Counted from the first letter of the stretch, positions 28,100 through 37,195 are shown. The stretch is DNA of 64,000 bases from an uncultured Chlamydiae bacterium (GCA_937996705.1 CALKUQ010000041.1:53048-117047); one strand, 5' to 3'. Notes: generated from the sequence alone by a model not told the origin. Numbers and translations are program-made.

Positions 28100-28968
28100 T
28101 GTAACGCATCCATAATTGCTTTTCCCATATCGGCAGGAGAGGAAACTACATTCACCCCTGCTTTTTGTAAAGCATCCATTTTATCCTTTGCACCACCTTT
28201 TCCACCAGAAATAATTGCTCCGGCGTGCCCCATTCTTTTTCCAGATGGCGCTGTTTGCCCTGCTATAAAGGCTGCAACAGGTTTTTTTGAGTGCGCTTTT
28301 ATCCATTCAGCTGCCTCTTCCTCTGCAGTTCCTCCAATCTCCCCGATTAAAAGAATTCCTTTTGTCTCAGGATCTTTCTCAAACTCCTTTAAAACATCAA
28401 TAAAATTGGTTCCATTGGTAGGATCACCCCCAATTCCTACACAGGTTGTCTGGCCAAGACCGTTTCTTGTCGTTTGCCAAACCGCCTCATAAGTGAGAGT
28501 TCCTGATCTAGAAACAATTCCGATTTTTCCTGGCTGATGAATGTATCCTGGCATAATCCCTATTTTGCACTGACCCGGAGTGATAATTCCTGGGCAATTT
28601 GGTCCGATTAAGCGCGACGCGCTTTTCGACATAACCTGTTTAACTTTAAGCATGTCAAAAACAGGGATCCCTTCTGTGATGCAGACGATTAGAGGGATAC
28701 CCGCCTCTTCAGCCTCTAAAATTGCAGCCGCTGCAAATTTTGGCGGGACAAAAATCATTGTCGCATCTGGGTGGAGGGCATCTACAGACTCCCGAACCGA
28801 ATTGAAAATGGGGAGGCCCAGCTCTGTCACTCCACCCCCTTTCCCAGGAGTTACCCCCCCTACCACAAGGGTTCCGTACTCATAACACTGCTCTGTATGA
28901 AAACTTCCTGCACTGCCTGTAATTCCCTGACAAATCAATTTCGTGTTTTTATTTACTAGAATTGGCAC
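28096..28968 (-). CDS. sucD: Succinyl-CoA synthetase, alpha subunit
   Basis: The 290-residue alpha subunit carries the CoA-binding Rossmann domain and the phosphorylated histidine, seen in [17 protein letters not shown]. The start is a GTG at 28968 ([18 protein letters not shown]), which gives the family's usual N-terminus and has AAGGTGG six bases upstream; the longer ATG form at 28992 adds eight atypical residues. It overlaps the end of sucC by 20 bases. With SucC it interconverts succinyl-CoA and succinate with nucleotide phosphorylation in the TCA cycle. Confidence 0.96.
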   Translation of the reverse strand: MPILVNKNTKLICQGITGSAGSFHTEQCYEYGTLVVGGVTPGKGGGVTELGLPIFNSVRESVDALHPDATMIFVPPKFAAAAILEAEEAGIPLIVCITEGIPVFDMLKVKQVMSKSASRLIGPNCPGIITPGQCKIGIMPGYIHQPGKIGIVSRSGTLTYEAVWQTTRNGLGQTTCVGIGGDPTNGTNFIDVLKEFEKDPETKGILLIGEIGGTAEEEAAEWIKAHSKKPVAAFIAGQTAPSGKRMGHAGAIISGGKGGAKDKMDALQKAGVNVVSSPADMGKAIMDALQ

Positions 28969-30118
28969 TCTGAACCACCTTTTTAGCTGCATCTGTTAAA
29001 TCATCAGCGGCAATAATTTTTAGCCCCGAATTTTTTAAAAGTTCCTTTCCTTTTTCAACATTTGTCCCTTCAAGCCTCACCACTAAAGGCACTTTGATGT
29101 GAAGTTCGCGAGCAGCATCAATAATTCCTTCTGCAATCACATCACAGCGCATGATCCCTCCAAAAATATTAACAAGAATTGCCTTCACATTAGGATCACT
29201 TAAAATGAGACTAAAACTTTTAGCCACCTTTTCTTTATTGGCACCCCCGCCAACGTCTAAAAAATTGGCAGGCTGCCCTCCGTGAACTTTAATCAAGTCC
29301 ATTGTTGCCATTGCAAGTCCTGCGCCATTAACCATACAACCTATGTTCCCATCAAGTGCTATGTAAGCTAAATCCATCGCATGGGCTATCGCCTCTTGTG
29401 GGCTAGATTGGGTAGAATCATACATCCCCTTGATCTCAGGTCTCCTAAAAAGGGCGTTATCATCGACAATAAATTTTGCATCTAATGCCCATAGCTCACC
29501 CCCCATATCCTCTATAAGTGGGTTAATTTCAAGCATCTCCCCATCGTTTTCAACAAAAACCTTACAAAGATTTTTGATCAAAATCTTACCCAATTCTTTT
29601 GTTTTGCCTGTCCAATCCATAAAACGACAGACCGCTTCAAGGCTTGTTTCATCGATCACTCCATCAATTTCAAAATGAACCTTTAATATCTTATGTGGCG
29701 AATTTTCTGCTAACTCCTCAATTTCAGTACCACCTTCTGGAGATACCATTAAAAGAGGCTTCGCGCGCGCGCGATCGACCAAAAGACCCACGTAGTACTC
29801 TTTAGCAATATCTGCAAGCTCTGAAATCATAACTTTATGACAAATAATACCTTCCGGACCTGTTTGCTTTGTAATAATTTTCATTCCAAGGAGTTCTTCT
29901 GCCCTTTGTTTAATCTGATCTCGAGTTTTAGCTATTTTTACACCGCCTGCTTTTCCTCGACCTCCCGCATGAACTTGAACCTTCACAACCGCCTCTGTAA
30001 CCCCCAGAGAATCAATTGCCTCTTCAATATCCTCTGCACGCTCAACAATTCTAAATCCCTGACATGGAATGTGATAAGCGGACAATATTTGCTTTGCTTG
30101 GTATTCATGTATGTTCAT
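28949..30118 (-). CDS. sucC: Succinyl-CoA synthetase, beta subunit
   Basis: The 389-residue beta subunit has an ATP-grasp domain (HEYQAKQIL at the start, [16 protein letters not shown] near 46-61) and the ligase domain with FLDVGGGA and [13 protein letters not shown]. The length matches the family. GAGGGGA precedes the ATG. It is the first gene of sucC-sucD-M50 and diverges from ftsY across 58 bases, as in Chlamydia where ftsY and sucC are neighbours. Confidence 0.97.
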   Translation of the reverse strand: MNIHEYQAKQILSAYHIPCQGFRIVERAEDIEEAIDSLGVTEAVVKVQVHAGGRGKAGGVKIAKTRDQIKQRAEELLGMKIITKQTGPEGIICHKVMISELADIAKEYYVGLLVDRARAKPLLMVSPEGGTEIEELAENSPHKILKVHFEIDGVIDETSLEAVCRFMDWTGKTKELGKILIKNLCKVFVENDGEMLEINPLIEDMGGELWALDAKFIVDDNALFRRPEIKGMYDSTQSSPQEAIAHAMDLAYIALDGNIGCMVNGAGLAMATMDLIKVHGGQPANFLDVGGGANKEKVAKSFSLILSDPNVKAILVNIFGGIMRCDVIAEGIIDAARELHIKVPLVVRLEGTNVEKGKELLKNSGLKIIAADDLTDAAKKVVQSANSSK

Positions 30119-30176
30119 ATATTCCCCTCTAATTTAGTTATGTGTTATGATCTGAGCAAAATTCAAGGTCTAATTT

Positions 30177-31106
30177 ATGTTTAGTCTCTTTAAGACTGGT
30201 TTTCAAAAGATTAAAAAGGCACTTTCTAAAACAAGCTCTCTGTTAAAGACAGAATTGCGAGCCCTTTTTTCCAAAAATCTCGACGAGGATGCGATAGATG
30301 AGCTTGAAAGGATTCTTTTTGAGGCCGATCTTGGCTCAAGCATTGTCACAGAGTTTGTAGAAAAAATTCACCGATTTCATAAAATCACACCTAAAGCGAC
30401 CCCATCCGATTATCTAAATCATCTACAAATCCTTTCGCAAAAAATCTTAGAAGAGCCCCCTATTGTCACTTCGATACAACCCCCCGTTGGCTACTCAAAG
30501 CTTATCTTAATTGTAGGTGTGAATGGTGCTGGGAAAACTACCACTTTGGCTAAACTAGCAAACTTTTATAAAAATGAGGGAGAAAAAGTCTTAGTAGCTG
30601 CAGGAGATACCTTTAGAGCAGCTGCAATCGAGCAACTTGAACTCTGGACAAAAAAAATTGGGGTCGATCTTGTTAAAACGCAAATCGGAGCCGATTCCTC
30701 AGGGGTTCTCTATGATGCGATGATGAAAAGTCGTGCAAAAGAGTATACAATCACCCTCTGCGATACTGCTGGCAGGCTTGAATCTAAAACAGATCTTATG
30801 CATGAACTTGAAAAGCTAAAACGCACGGCTAAAAAATTTGATGAGACCGCCCCTCATGAAACTTATCTCATAGTCGATGCAACCCTTGGTGGCACTGCCC
30901 TTGAACAAGCTCGAATCTTTCACAAATTTACCCCACTCACAGGCATTATCCTAACAAAAGTTGATGGGTCTGCAAAAGGGGGTATTGCCCTATCTATTTA
31001 CCGCGAACTCAAAATTCCGATCTCTTTTATTACCTTTGGAGAATCGCTCGAAGACATTGCCCCATTTAATCCGACTGATTACACTAAGGCTCTCTTCGAA
31101 TCTTAG
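30177..31106 (+). CDS. ftsY: Signal recognition particle receptor FtsY
   Basis: The 309-residue SRP GTPase docks ribosome-SRP complexes at the membrane. It has the N domain (about 1-95) and the G domain with P-loop GVNGAGKT (114-121), DTFRAAA, DTAGR and TKVDGSAKGG. The acidic A domain of E. coli FtsY is missing; instead the first 20 residues form a basic amphipathic helix (MFSLFKTGFQKIKKAL), enough for membrane binding in short FtsY forms. AAGG precedes the ATG. Confidence 0.97.
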   Translation: MFSLFKTGFQKIKKALSKTSSLLKTELRALFSKNLDEDAIDELERILFEADLGSSIVTEFVEKIHRFHKITPKATPSDYLNHLQILSQKILEEPPIVTSIQPPVGYSKLILIVGVNGAGKTTTLAKLANFYKNEGEKVLVAAGDTFRAAAIEQLELWTKKIGVDLVKTQIGADSSGVLYDAMMKSRAKEYTITLCDTAGRLESKTDLMHELEKLKRTAKKFDETAPHETYLIVDATLGGTALEQARIFHKFTPLTGIILTKVDGSAKGGIALSIYRELKIPISFITFGESLEDIAPFNPTDYTKALFES

Positions 31107-31145
31107 AGCACTTTCAAAAGATCACCCCGTTTAAAATTCTAAAAT

Positions 31146-31171
31146 TTCCCAATTTTTGAACCCCTCTCAGT
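31146..31171 (+). repeat. 26-base direct repeat, copy A
   Basis: TTCCCAATTTTTGAACCCCT plus CTCAGT is repeated without mismatch at 31318-31343, 172 bases downstream. A looser relative (ATTTTTTAACCCCCTC) occurs at about 41411-41426, upstream of another accessory gene. Confidence 0.7.
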
Positions 31172-31233
31172 GTATACTGCTCGTGATTCAAAACTTGGTT
31201 TTATCTGCGTGATAAACCCCCATCTTTAAATTT

Positions 31234-31273
31234 GTCTCGGGCTTATCTAGTGCAAATAGCACTCGCCCTCGAC
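31234..31273. other. Hairpin between the 26-base repeats
   Basis: GTC-GGGC-GTGC on the left pairs with GCAC-GCCC-GAC on the right around a 5-base loop, with internal loops (TC/TC and TTATCTA/TC). No T-run follows. It may belong to a small repeat-flanked element or an unidentified RNA. Otherwise the gap 31107-31410 holds only the repeats and the promoter of the next gene. Confidence 0.35.
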
Positions 31274-31317
31274 ACCAGCTACACTTAATTCAAATTTGGG
31301 GATTTCTGACTTGAAAA

Positions 31318-31343
31318 TTCCCAATTTTTGAACCCCTCTCAGT
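31318..31343 (+). repeat. 26-base direct repeat, copy B
   Basis: Identical to 31146-31171. It ends about 70 bases ahead of the gene at 31411. Confidence 0.7.
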
Positions 31344-31365
31344 ATAAATTCTTTAAAATAAAAAA

Positions 31366-31385
31366 CAATTATGTTATCATAATTG
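31366..31385 (+). promoter_or_regulatory. 20-base palindrome over a -10 box
   Basis: CAATTATG and CATAATTG are perfect inverted 8-mers around TTAT. The centre includes TATCAT (31375-31380), a possible -10 with TTTAAA 17 bases upstream. The position is right for an operator of the gene at 31411. The same half-sites with closer spacing occur at 56853-56868. Confidence 0.45.
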
Positions 31386-31410
31386 GAAAAATAAATTAGG
31401 ATAATTTTTT

Positions 31411-31914
31411 ATGCAATATTTAACAGCAAGCAATGCTCCTCCCATAATCACAGGGGATACTTTACGAATTTTAAGCACCTATGCTCATTATAAAAATACT
31501 GGTTCTTCCCCACGAATTCATACCATACTTCGTAGCAATACTAGTGGAGAAACCTTGACTTTGGCAATTACCTGCATTTCGAGAAAGAAAATTTTTTATG
31601 ATGCTATGGCGGCTAAAATTTGCCGGAGAAGGACTCTCTTATACAGCGAATTTCACGGAACAACTACTCTGCCTCGTGTTATTTTAAGCATTAATAGAAA
31701 TTTAAGTAGCGTCTCCCTGAATAAGATTCAAGATCCTAGTATCCTAAAAGAGGCATCCAAAGGGATCTACCTTCTTATAAAAAGCTTGTGGAAAACAGAG
31801 AGATGGAGAGATGCCTCAGAGATCCTCTTTGATGTGAGCCGCCGGATCGATTCGAGGCACTCCGAACTTTTGCGGGAAAGAAAAGATCTTAATGTTCATT
31901 TCTCCTCATTGTAA
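31411..31914 (+). CDS. Hypothetical protein (167 residues)
   Basis: Unrecognised soluble protein, mixed beta-strands in the first 110 residues (ETLTLAITCIS, TLPRVILSIN) and helical after that, with a basic patch KICRRR near residue 70. No signal peptide or membrane segment. AGGA lies 9 bases before the ATG, and a palindromic promoter region precedes it. It is an accessory gene between ftsY and the priA neighbourhood. Confidence 0.6.
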   Translation: MQYLTASNAPPIITGDTLRILSTYAHYKNTGSSPRIHTILRSNTSGETLTLAITCISRKKIFYDAMAAKICRRRTLLYSEFHGTTTLPRVILSINRNLSSVSLNKIQDPSILKEASKGIYLLIKSLWKTERWRDASEILFDVSRRIDSRHSELLRERKDLNVHFSSL

Positions 31915-32030
31915 GAAAAATTTCGTCAAAGCGCTTCGAAATCTGCAGCGCTTTCCAAATAAGCCCCTTCCAAACAACCCTCAATAAAAAAACTGGTTTC
32001 TGAATAACCCGAAGATGGTAGAATACAATT

Positions 32031-32786
32031 ATGCAAGAGATTGTTTGTGACCTTAAACGCTATTTTTTAGAAACCTACGGGGAAAAAGGGAGTTTTCTTT
32101 TCCTTGAGCAAATCCCTTTTGGCCCCCCTATTAAAAAAACAGCTCCCCCCACTCAACCCCTTCCCCTAATGAAATCGATTGCTAAAGAAATCAAACAGAG
32201 CGATCCCAAACAAGATAAAATAGAAGAATTCGAAGAGCCCCAAGCAGTAGAAACACCCCTCTCTTTTATTGCTGAAAAGCCTGTCGTTACTCCCACTCCC
32301 ATCGATAGTGATATTGCAACTATTTATAAAAAGATTAATCCCAAAGCTAAACTATTTGATTCCCCTCTTAATGATGACATTGCAAAACAAATCAGGATGG
32401 CATCAAACAAAAGATCTGATTTACCAGAAATCCCCCTGTTATTCGACCACTCCATTCAAGCTGATCTTGATTTTTTAACCAGTCTGGCTAAAGCAATCAA
32501 CACCTCATTTGGGACTTCTTCAGTTGTCCATATCCACGAATTTGAAGAAAAAAATCTTTGGAAACCCTTGCTTGCACACGCTAGCATCCGCCTCATTATT
32601 ATTCCCTCCTCTTTATTAAAACGCTCTCCTAATCTACACACCCTTTGTAAAGAGTATCCTGGAAGACTCCTAAAATCGGTGGAGAAAATCCCCCTCTTTG
32701 CCCTCACCGATATCAGTAATTCCCCTATTCGAAAAAAAGAAATTTGGGCCACTCTCACAAGATTTTTTAAGCACCCCGCAACTTAG
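32031..32786 (+). CDS. Conserved hypothetical protein near priA
   Basis: This 251-residue protein has a short N-terminal domain, a proline-, glutamate- and lysine-rich linker (about 35-100), and a C-terminal alpha/beta domain (about 130-250) with VVHIHEFEEKNLWKPL and IRLIIIPSSLLKR. I know no function. A hypothetical gene occupies the same place beside priA in Chlamydia, so it is probably its counterpart. No clear ribosome site precedes the ATG. Its end overlaps the convergent IncA-like gene by 20 bases. Confidence 0.7.
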   Translation: MQEIVCDLKRYFLETYGEKGSFLFLEQIPFGPPIKKTAPPTQPLPLMKSIAKEIKQSDPKQDKIEEFEEPQAVETPLSFIAEKPVVTPTPIDSDIATIYKKINPKAKLFDSPLNDDIAKQIRMASNKRSDLPEIPLLFDHSIQADLDFLTSLAKAINTSFGTSSVVHIHEFEEKNLWKPLLAHASIRLIIIPSSLLKRSPNLHTLCKEYPGRLLKSVEKIPLFALTDISNSPIRKKEIWATLTRFFKHPAT

Positions 32787-33705
32787 AAAATTGCTCAACA
32801 CGAACTCGTTTTGCCTCCTCTTTTGCTGCCAAAAAAAGATCTACCGATCGAGCTTGGACAAAATTGATCATATTTGACAATCTGGTCACTTGTAAACTTA
32901 GTGGAAGGACCCTTTTAGCTAAAGTAGTACACCGCTTTTGTTTTTCCTTGATAATCATTTCTAATCGGGTAACATCTCTACTTAAATGCTCTAATAATCC
33001 CTCTTCCCTCCGAGCTATATCTTCCAATTGATGGGCAATTTCAGCCTGTTTTGCTTGTAATTCTCTTTCCGCCTCAAAATAGGTTTTTGCAATGTCTGTA
33101 CTAATTCTAAACCTTTTTGCAACATCATCGAGGGTATTTGCAGTCTCTTGAAGCCGTTTCACCTCTTCTTGCCCCTCTCGTAGAAGACGCTCTTGTTGGC
33201 TCAAAAGTTCTTCTAGCCTTCTATTTTCAGAAGAAAGGGCCCCCACACTCTCTGTAAGCCTTGTGTTTTGACCACGAAATCCCCCGAGTTCATCTTCCAG
33301 TGCTTTAGCAGAAGCTTCAAACCTTGCAACTAAAGGGGAAAGCCTGTCTACCTCTCCACTTAAAACCTCAATTTGCCTCGTCATCAAATCGTTTTGCTGC
33401 GCCTGACGGGCAGTTTGCAACTCATATCCTCCAAGCTCTTTTACTTTTTGTAACGCCCATGCATTTTGGGCTCCAATTAAAACTATCACTCCGCAAAACG
33501 CGTAAGTACCACCAGACATCGGCGCAATATTTAATGACATCATAATCATTGCTGCAAGAGAGCCTACGACTAGAATTGCAGAAATCACTTGACTGCTTTG
33601 TAAGAATCGATCACCACTCATCCATCCACAACATCCTCTTTCAACTGTTTCTAGAGGTCTTTCCGCAATAGCGCTGATCAATAGTCCAGCAGGCGTTACA
33701 CTCAT
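32767..33705 (-). CDS. IncA-like coiled-coil inclusion-membrane protein candidate
   Basis: The 312-residue protein has the textbook Inc layout: a short polar N-terminus, two hydrophobic helices (about 39-60 and 68-84) joined by a 7-residue turn, then a long coiled coil (about 95-260) rich in Glu, Leu, Gln and Arg with heptad spacing. IncA of Chlamydia, which drives inclusion fusion through SNARE-like coiled coils, has this shape. There is no sequence motif proving homology, and coiled-coil membrane proteins can have other jobs. A GGAGGGT ribosome site precedes the ATG. Confidence 0.7.
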   Translation of the reverse strand: MSVTPAGLLISAIAERPLETVERGCCGWMSGDRFLQSSQVISAILVVGSLAAMIMMSLNIAPMSGGTYAFCGVIVLIGAQNAWALQKVKELGGYELQTARQAQQNDLMTRQIEVLSGEVDRLSPLVARFEASAKALEDELGGFRGQNTRLTESVGALSSENRRLEELLSQQERLLREGQEEVKRLQETANTLDDVAKRFRISTDIAKTYFEAERELQAKQAEIAHQLEDIARREEGLLEHLSRDVTRLEMIIKEKQKRCTTLAKRVLPLSLQVTRLSNMINFVQARSVDLFLAAKEEAKRVRVEQFSKLRGA

Positions 33706-33794
33706 ATACCCTCCTATTTTAAAATTCTTTATTGAATCTTAAAGAAAAGATTCTATTAGTGCAAATCAAATTTCTATCTGGTATTCTAAAAAGC

Positions 33795-36020
33795 ATGACC
33801 CTGTTTGCAAAAGTAATTCTTGATCAAGCGATTGACCGCCCCCTAGATTATTTGATCCCTGACCATTTCCACCAAATCGCAAAGGCAGGGCTAAGGGTTA
33901 TGGTTCCGGTAAGAAATAGACCTCGAAAGGGGACGATCATTTCTATTGAGACCACCTCTTTCTTTACAAACGTACAACCAATTCAGGAAGTGCTCTCCGA
34001 CCAAAATTTATTAACGCCCGATTTGCTCGATTTAGCCGATTGGATATCCCGATATTATGCGGCCCCTTTAAGCAAAGTACTCCTCTCCATACTCCCCTCT
34101 ATTGTTCGTAAAAATATGAAAGAAAAAACTCAAGCCCATATTCAAAAGGCGATTACCGGCCCAAAACTCATAGAGTACACGGATGAAATCCGGATGAAAA
34201 GCCCTAAGCAAGCAGCTGTCCTTGATGTAGTGTTACGCCACCCCAAAGGATTGCTTTTATCTGAGTTACTCGAAATCGAAGGAATTTCACTATCTCCCAT
34301 TGAGACCCTTATAAAAAAAGGAATTTTAGAAAAAAATCTTCTTGCAGTAGATCGAACGCCCATCCACGATGACGAATACCTCCCTTCCAAACCAAAAGTA
34401 TTAAATGGAGAGCAGGCAAATGCCCTTGCAAGCATTCAAGCGGGGCTTAAAAATGGTATGTTTCAAACCCACCTTCTTCACGGAATCACTGGGAGTGGGA
34501 AAACAGAGGTGTATTTGCAAGCAATCGATTACACCTTAAGCATAGGCAAGGATGTCATTCTCCTTGTTCCTGAGATTGCGCTAACAAGACAGACTATTGA
34601 TCGTTTAAAAAGCAGATTTCAAAGACAAATCGCAGTCATCCACTCAAATCTTAGCGACGGTGAAAGATTTGACACCTGGCATCATTTACGAAAAGGGGAA
34701 ATCAAAATCGCAATCGGGGCGAGGTCAGCTGTATTTAGCCCTATGCCTAATATTGGCCTAATTATTGTTGATGAGGAGCATGAAAGCTCGTATAAACAAT
34801 ACGAAGATGCACCCTGCTACCACGCAAGAGATGTAGCAATTATGCGAGGCAAACTGACTAATGCTATTGTCATTTTAGGAAGCGCAACCCCTTGTTTAGA
34901 GAGTTATCTAAATGCAAAAAATGGAAAGTTTATACTCCATGAGTTAACTACAAGACCGAGTGGAACCAAGCCTCTATGTCATATCGTAAACATGAAAGAG
35001 GAACAAGAGAAAACAAAAGGGATGGCCCTTTTATCAGAACTGTTACTAGATAAGCTTAAAAAAAATATCGAAGTTGGCTCTCAATCAATCATTTTTCTGA
35101 ATCGGAGAGGTTACTACAGCTGTCAGGTGTGCAAAGAGTGCAAAAAAGCAATTACTTGCAAACATTGCGATATGAGTCTTACCTTTCATAGAGGGTTAAA
35201 TGTTCTATCCTGCCATATTTGCGGATTTACACTAAAACCTCCTATCGAAATTTGCCCCCACTGTCACACAGCAAACACGCTAAAATTTCAAGGGCCCGGA
35301 ACAGAGCAAGTGGAACGCTCTCTCCACGCCATTTTTCCTACTGTAAGAACTCTGAGGATGGATAGGGATACCACTAAGCATAAAGGAAGTCACGACCGCA
35401 TTTTTCAAGAATTTCGAACCGGCAAGGCAGATGTTCTGATCGGCACCCAAATGATTGCAAAAGGGCTTCACTTTCCCTCAGTTACTCTAGTCGGAATTTT
35501 GGGAGCTGATAGCGGTCTATACATTCCAGACTTTAGAGCCAATGAACACGTCTTTCAACTCATTACTCAGGTAGCAGGCAGATCAGGGCGCGGACACATC
35601 CCCGGGGAAGTAATTATTCAAAGCTCTCTCTTTGACCATCCGATTGTAAAACTGGCGGCAAACGATGACTATAAAACGTTTGCTGAATCAGAACTCATAG
35701 AACGCAAAGAATTTGATTATCCCCCTTTTACTAGGCTGGTGAAACTTATATTCAGCGGCAACGATCCAAAACTAGTTTTTTCCTACGCTTCCCAATACCA
35801 CACCGCTTTGCAAAAATCGCTCAATTCTAACTCTGGATTCACACTCCATCCACTTAATCCTTGCGGAAAAGCCAAAATAAAAGATAAGTACCGCTTTCAA
35901 TTCTTGATTAAAGGGCCAAAAATCCTAACCTTAGTTCAAATCCTCAAATCCGTTCCCATTCGGAAAACAAAATTAGTCCATCTTTTAATTGATGTCGATC
36001 CGACGAGCACCTTTTCCTAA
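33795..36020 (+). CDS. priA: Primosomal protein N' (replication restart helicase PriA)
   Basis: The 741-residue helicase reloads the replisome at stalled forks. It has the N-terminal DNA-binding domain (about 1-110), Walker A GITGSGKTE (about 230-238), Walker B VDEEH (about 325-329), eight zinc cysteines in paired CxxC motifs (about 444-497) and the helicase C-terminal blocks FLNRRGY, GTQMIAKGLHFP and QVAGRSGR. The start MTLFAKVILDQAID at 33795 gives the usual N-terminus; a TTG at 33732 would add 21 residues. No strong ribosome site is visible. Confidence 0.97.
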   Translation: MTLFAKVILDQAIDRPLDYLIPDHFHQIAKAGLRVMVPVRNRPRKGTIISIETTSFFTNVQPIQEVLSDQNLLTPDLLDLADWISRYYAAPLSKVLLSILPSIVRKNMKEKTQAHIQKAITGPKLIEYTDEIRMKSPKQAAVLDVVLRHPKGLLLSELLEIEGISLSPIETLIKKGILEKNLLAVDRTPIHDDEYLPSKPKVLNGEQANALASIQAGLKNGMFQTHLLHGITGSGKTEVYLQAIDYTLSIGKDVILLVPEIALTRQTIDRLKSRFQRQIAVIHSNLSDGERFDTWHHLRKGEIKIAIGARSAVFSPMPNIGLIIVDEEHESSYKQYEDAPCYHARDVAIMRGKLTNAIVILGSATPCLESYLNAKNGKFILHELTTRPSGTKPLCHIVNMKEEQEKTKGMALLSELLLDKLKKNIEVGSQSIIFLNRRGYYSCQVCKECKKAITCKHCDMSLTFHRGLNVLSCHICGFTLKPPIEICPHCHTANTLKFQGPGTEQVERSLHAIFPTVRTLRMDRDTTKHKGSHDRIFQEFRTGKADVLIGTQMIAKGLHFPSVTLVGILGADSGLYIPDFRANEHVFQLITQVAGRSGRGHIPGEVIIQSSLFDHPIVKLAANDDYKTFAESELIERKEFDYPPFTRLVKLIFSGNDPKLVFSYASQYHTALQKSLNSNSGFTLHPLNPCGKAKIKDKYRFQFLIKGPKILTLVQILKSVPIRKTKLVHLLIDVDPTSTFS

Positions 36021-36053
36021 AAAACCCTTTATAAATTTTATATAAAATTTAAC

Positions 36054-36083
36054 TTGATGTTAATTTTTACAAATAATTATAAT
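36054..36083 (+). promoter_or_regulatory. Near-consensus promoter of the gene at 36112
   Basis: TTGATG (36054-36059) and a perfect TATAAT (36078-36083) are 18 bases apart; GGAG precedes the ATG. Confidence 0.6.
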
Positions 36084-36111
36084 TAAAAATCAATTTTAAT
36101 TGGAGCATAAT

Positions 36112-36837
36112 ATGAGTTTAAATTGCTGCCCCTCTTTTTCATTTTTTTGTTCAGGAAGTTCTTATGCACTTAGTTCTACTGCAAATTTTCTTAAACTTAC
36201 CTTAAGAGCGCTCTATGGATTAGGTCAGCGCGTCTCAAATTTCTTTCTCTCTTTTATACAAAGATTGAGGAGCGGCAATCAACAGCCCTCTGATATAGAA
36301 CGTCTTAGAGCCGGCGCTACTTCTAGACTTTTACGAGTGACTATAGATATACCCCAAGCCCCAACCGTCCCATTTTATTCAAGAAATTTTTACATTTCTC
36401 CAAATTTACCCCTCAGAGACTTCCTTTTTGAAATCATCAACTCTAATCATCCAAGTTTTGAGTTTGTCCGTCAAAATTATGGGAGGGCCCCCCAGAACTT
36501 CATATTTGTATTAGACCTCTCTCTTTCCCCTCTTGATCCCGATCACCAAACAGGCCCTATGCATCTTAGAATTCCCCTGTTTTGGGATGAGGATCGAACT
36601 TCTATTTTAGATAATGACTTCTCGGCCCCTTTGACTACACTATCAGGAATAGAAACAGACGTAGTAACGCGGTTTTTATATAATGATTGTGTTTGCACTT
36701 CTGCTATATTACAAGTGCATAATGTATTTAATTACACTATAAATGGAACAAACAGAGCACCTATAGGACTCGTAGGCTCTCCTGTTCGAGCAGCTTGGAT
36801 GGGAGCTGTTGCACGATCTATTCTTAGAAGAGGCTAA
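36112..36837 (+). CDS. Hypothetical protein (241 residues)
   Basis: Unrecognised. The N-terminus has clustered cysteines and aromatics (LNCCPSFSFFCSG) and an amphipathic basic helix (about 25-60), followed by a probably globular beta-rich domain (about 75-220) with FIFVLDLSLSPLDPD and MHLRIPLFWDED. GGAG lies just upstream of ATG 36112, and a TTG form at 36100 is unlikely. The strong promoter and accessory position after priA suggest a lineage-specific, perhaps secreted, protein. Confidence 0.65.
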   Translation: MSLNCCPSFSFFCSGSSYALSSTANFLKLTLRALYGLGQRVSNFFLSFIQRLRSGNQQPSDIERLRAGATSRLLRVTIDIPQAPTVPFYSRNFYISPNLPLRDFLFEIINSNHPSFEFVRQNYGRAPQNFIFVLDLSLSPLDPDHQTGPMHLRIPLFWDEDRTSILDNDFSAPLTTLSGIETDVVTRFLYNDCVCTSAILQVHNVFNYTINGTNRAPIGLVGSPVRAAWMGAVARSILRRG

Positions 36838-36892
36838 TAGGGGTATTAACTGAACGCGAGTTGCATATAAGAGAAGCTTAATTCTTTAAAAA

Positions 36893-36950
36893 TGAGTCCC
36901 TTTTGGCTCAAAATTTTTATTTTCCAGAACAAAAAAACCAAAAGGACTCA
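36893..36950 (+). repeat. Inverted repeat upstream of the transposase remnant
   Basis: TGAGTCCCTTTTGG (36893-36906) and CCAAAAGGACTCA (36938-36950) are inverted copies with one bulged C, 31 bases apart, ending 2 bases before the ATG at 36953. It may be the remnant of an insertion-sequence end or a regulatory hairpin. The rest of 36838-36892 shows nothing clear. Confidence 0.45.
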
Positions 36951-36952
36951 AA

Positions 36953-37141
36953 ATGAATGAACTTCACATTATCGAATTATTCTGTTTAGTGGATGAGTTC
37001 ACAAAACGCTATATTTTTACAACAGAGTTTCACCTGGTTGATTTTCCTGCCATTGCCCACAGGGCAGGACAGTCCACAGCCGATTATCGCAGAGAGAAAT
37101 CGCATCAACCGAGACCTAAGGGCGGAGGGACAGTAGAGTGA
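36953..37141 (+). pseudogene. Probable transposase N-terminal fragment (IS982-like?)
   Basis: The first ~20 residues (MNELHIIELFCLVDEFTKRY) resemble the start of IS982/IS4-type transposases, which open with a short helix ending in D-[DE]-F. After about 35 residues the reading becomes unlike any transposase (HRAGQSTADYRREK), and the frame stops at 62 codons, so only the 5' end of the gene remains. No complete insertion sequence is present nearby. I am not certain of the family. Confidence 0.45.
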
Positions 37142-37195
37142 GCCCTCCGAGAGCGATGCGATGTATCAAAGCGAGAAGTCGGCGTTATTTTTTTT
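37079..37195 (+). other. Nested stem structure ending in a T-run, possible RNA
   Basis: Three nested pairings: GCCGA (37079-37083) with TCGGC (37179-37183); ATCGCATC (37099-37106) with GATGCGAT (37155-37162); CGGAGGG (37123-37129) with CCCTCCG (37143-37149). Eight T follow (37188-37195). The region is GC-rich against its surroundings and overlaps the 3' part of the transposase remnant. It could be a small RNA, the end of a mobile element, or a terminator with a large head. I matched it to no known RNA family. Confidence 0.35.

Noticed and set aside
31234..31273. tRNA gene
   Set aside because: No cloverleaf, no T-loop consensus and no room for an acceptor stem. No tRNA or rRNA was recognised anywhere in the window.
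31146..31343. Insertion sequence bounded by the 26-base repeats
   Set aside because: Only 146 bases lie between, with no coding capacity and no inverted ends; kept only as a repeat element.
37079..37195. Fragment of RNase P RNA, tmRNA, SRP RNA or 6S RNA
   Set aside because: The characteristic conserved segments of these RNAs are not present; only nested stems are seen.
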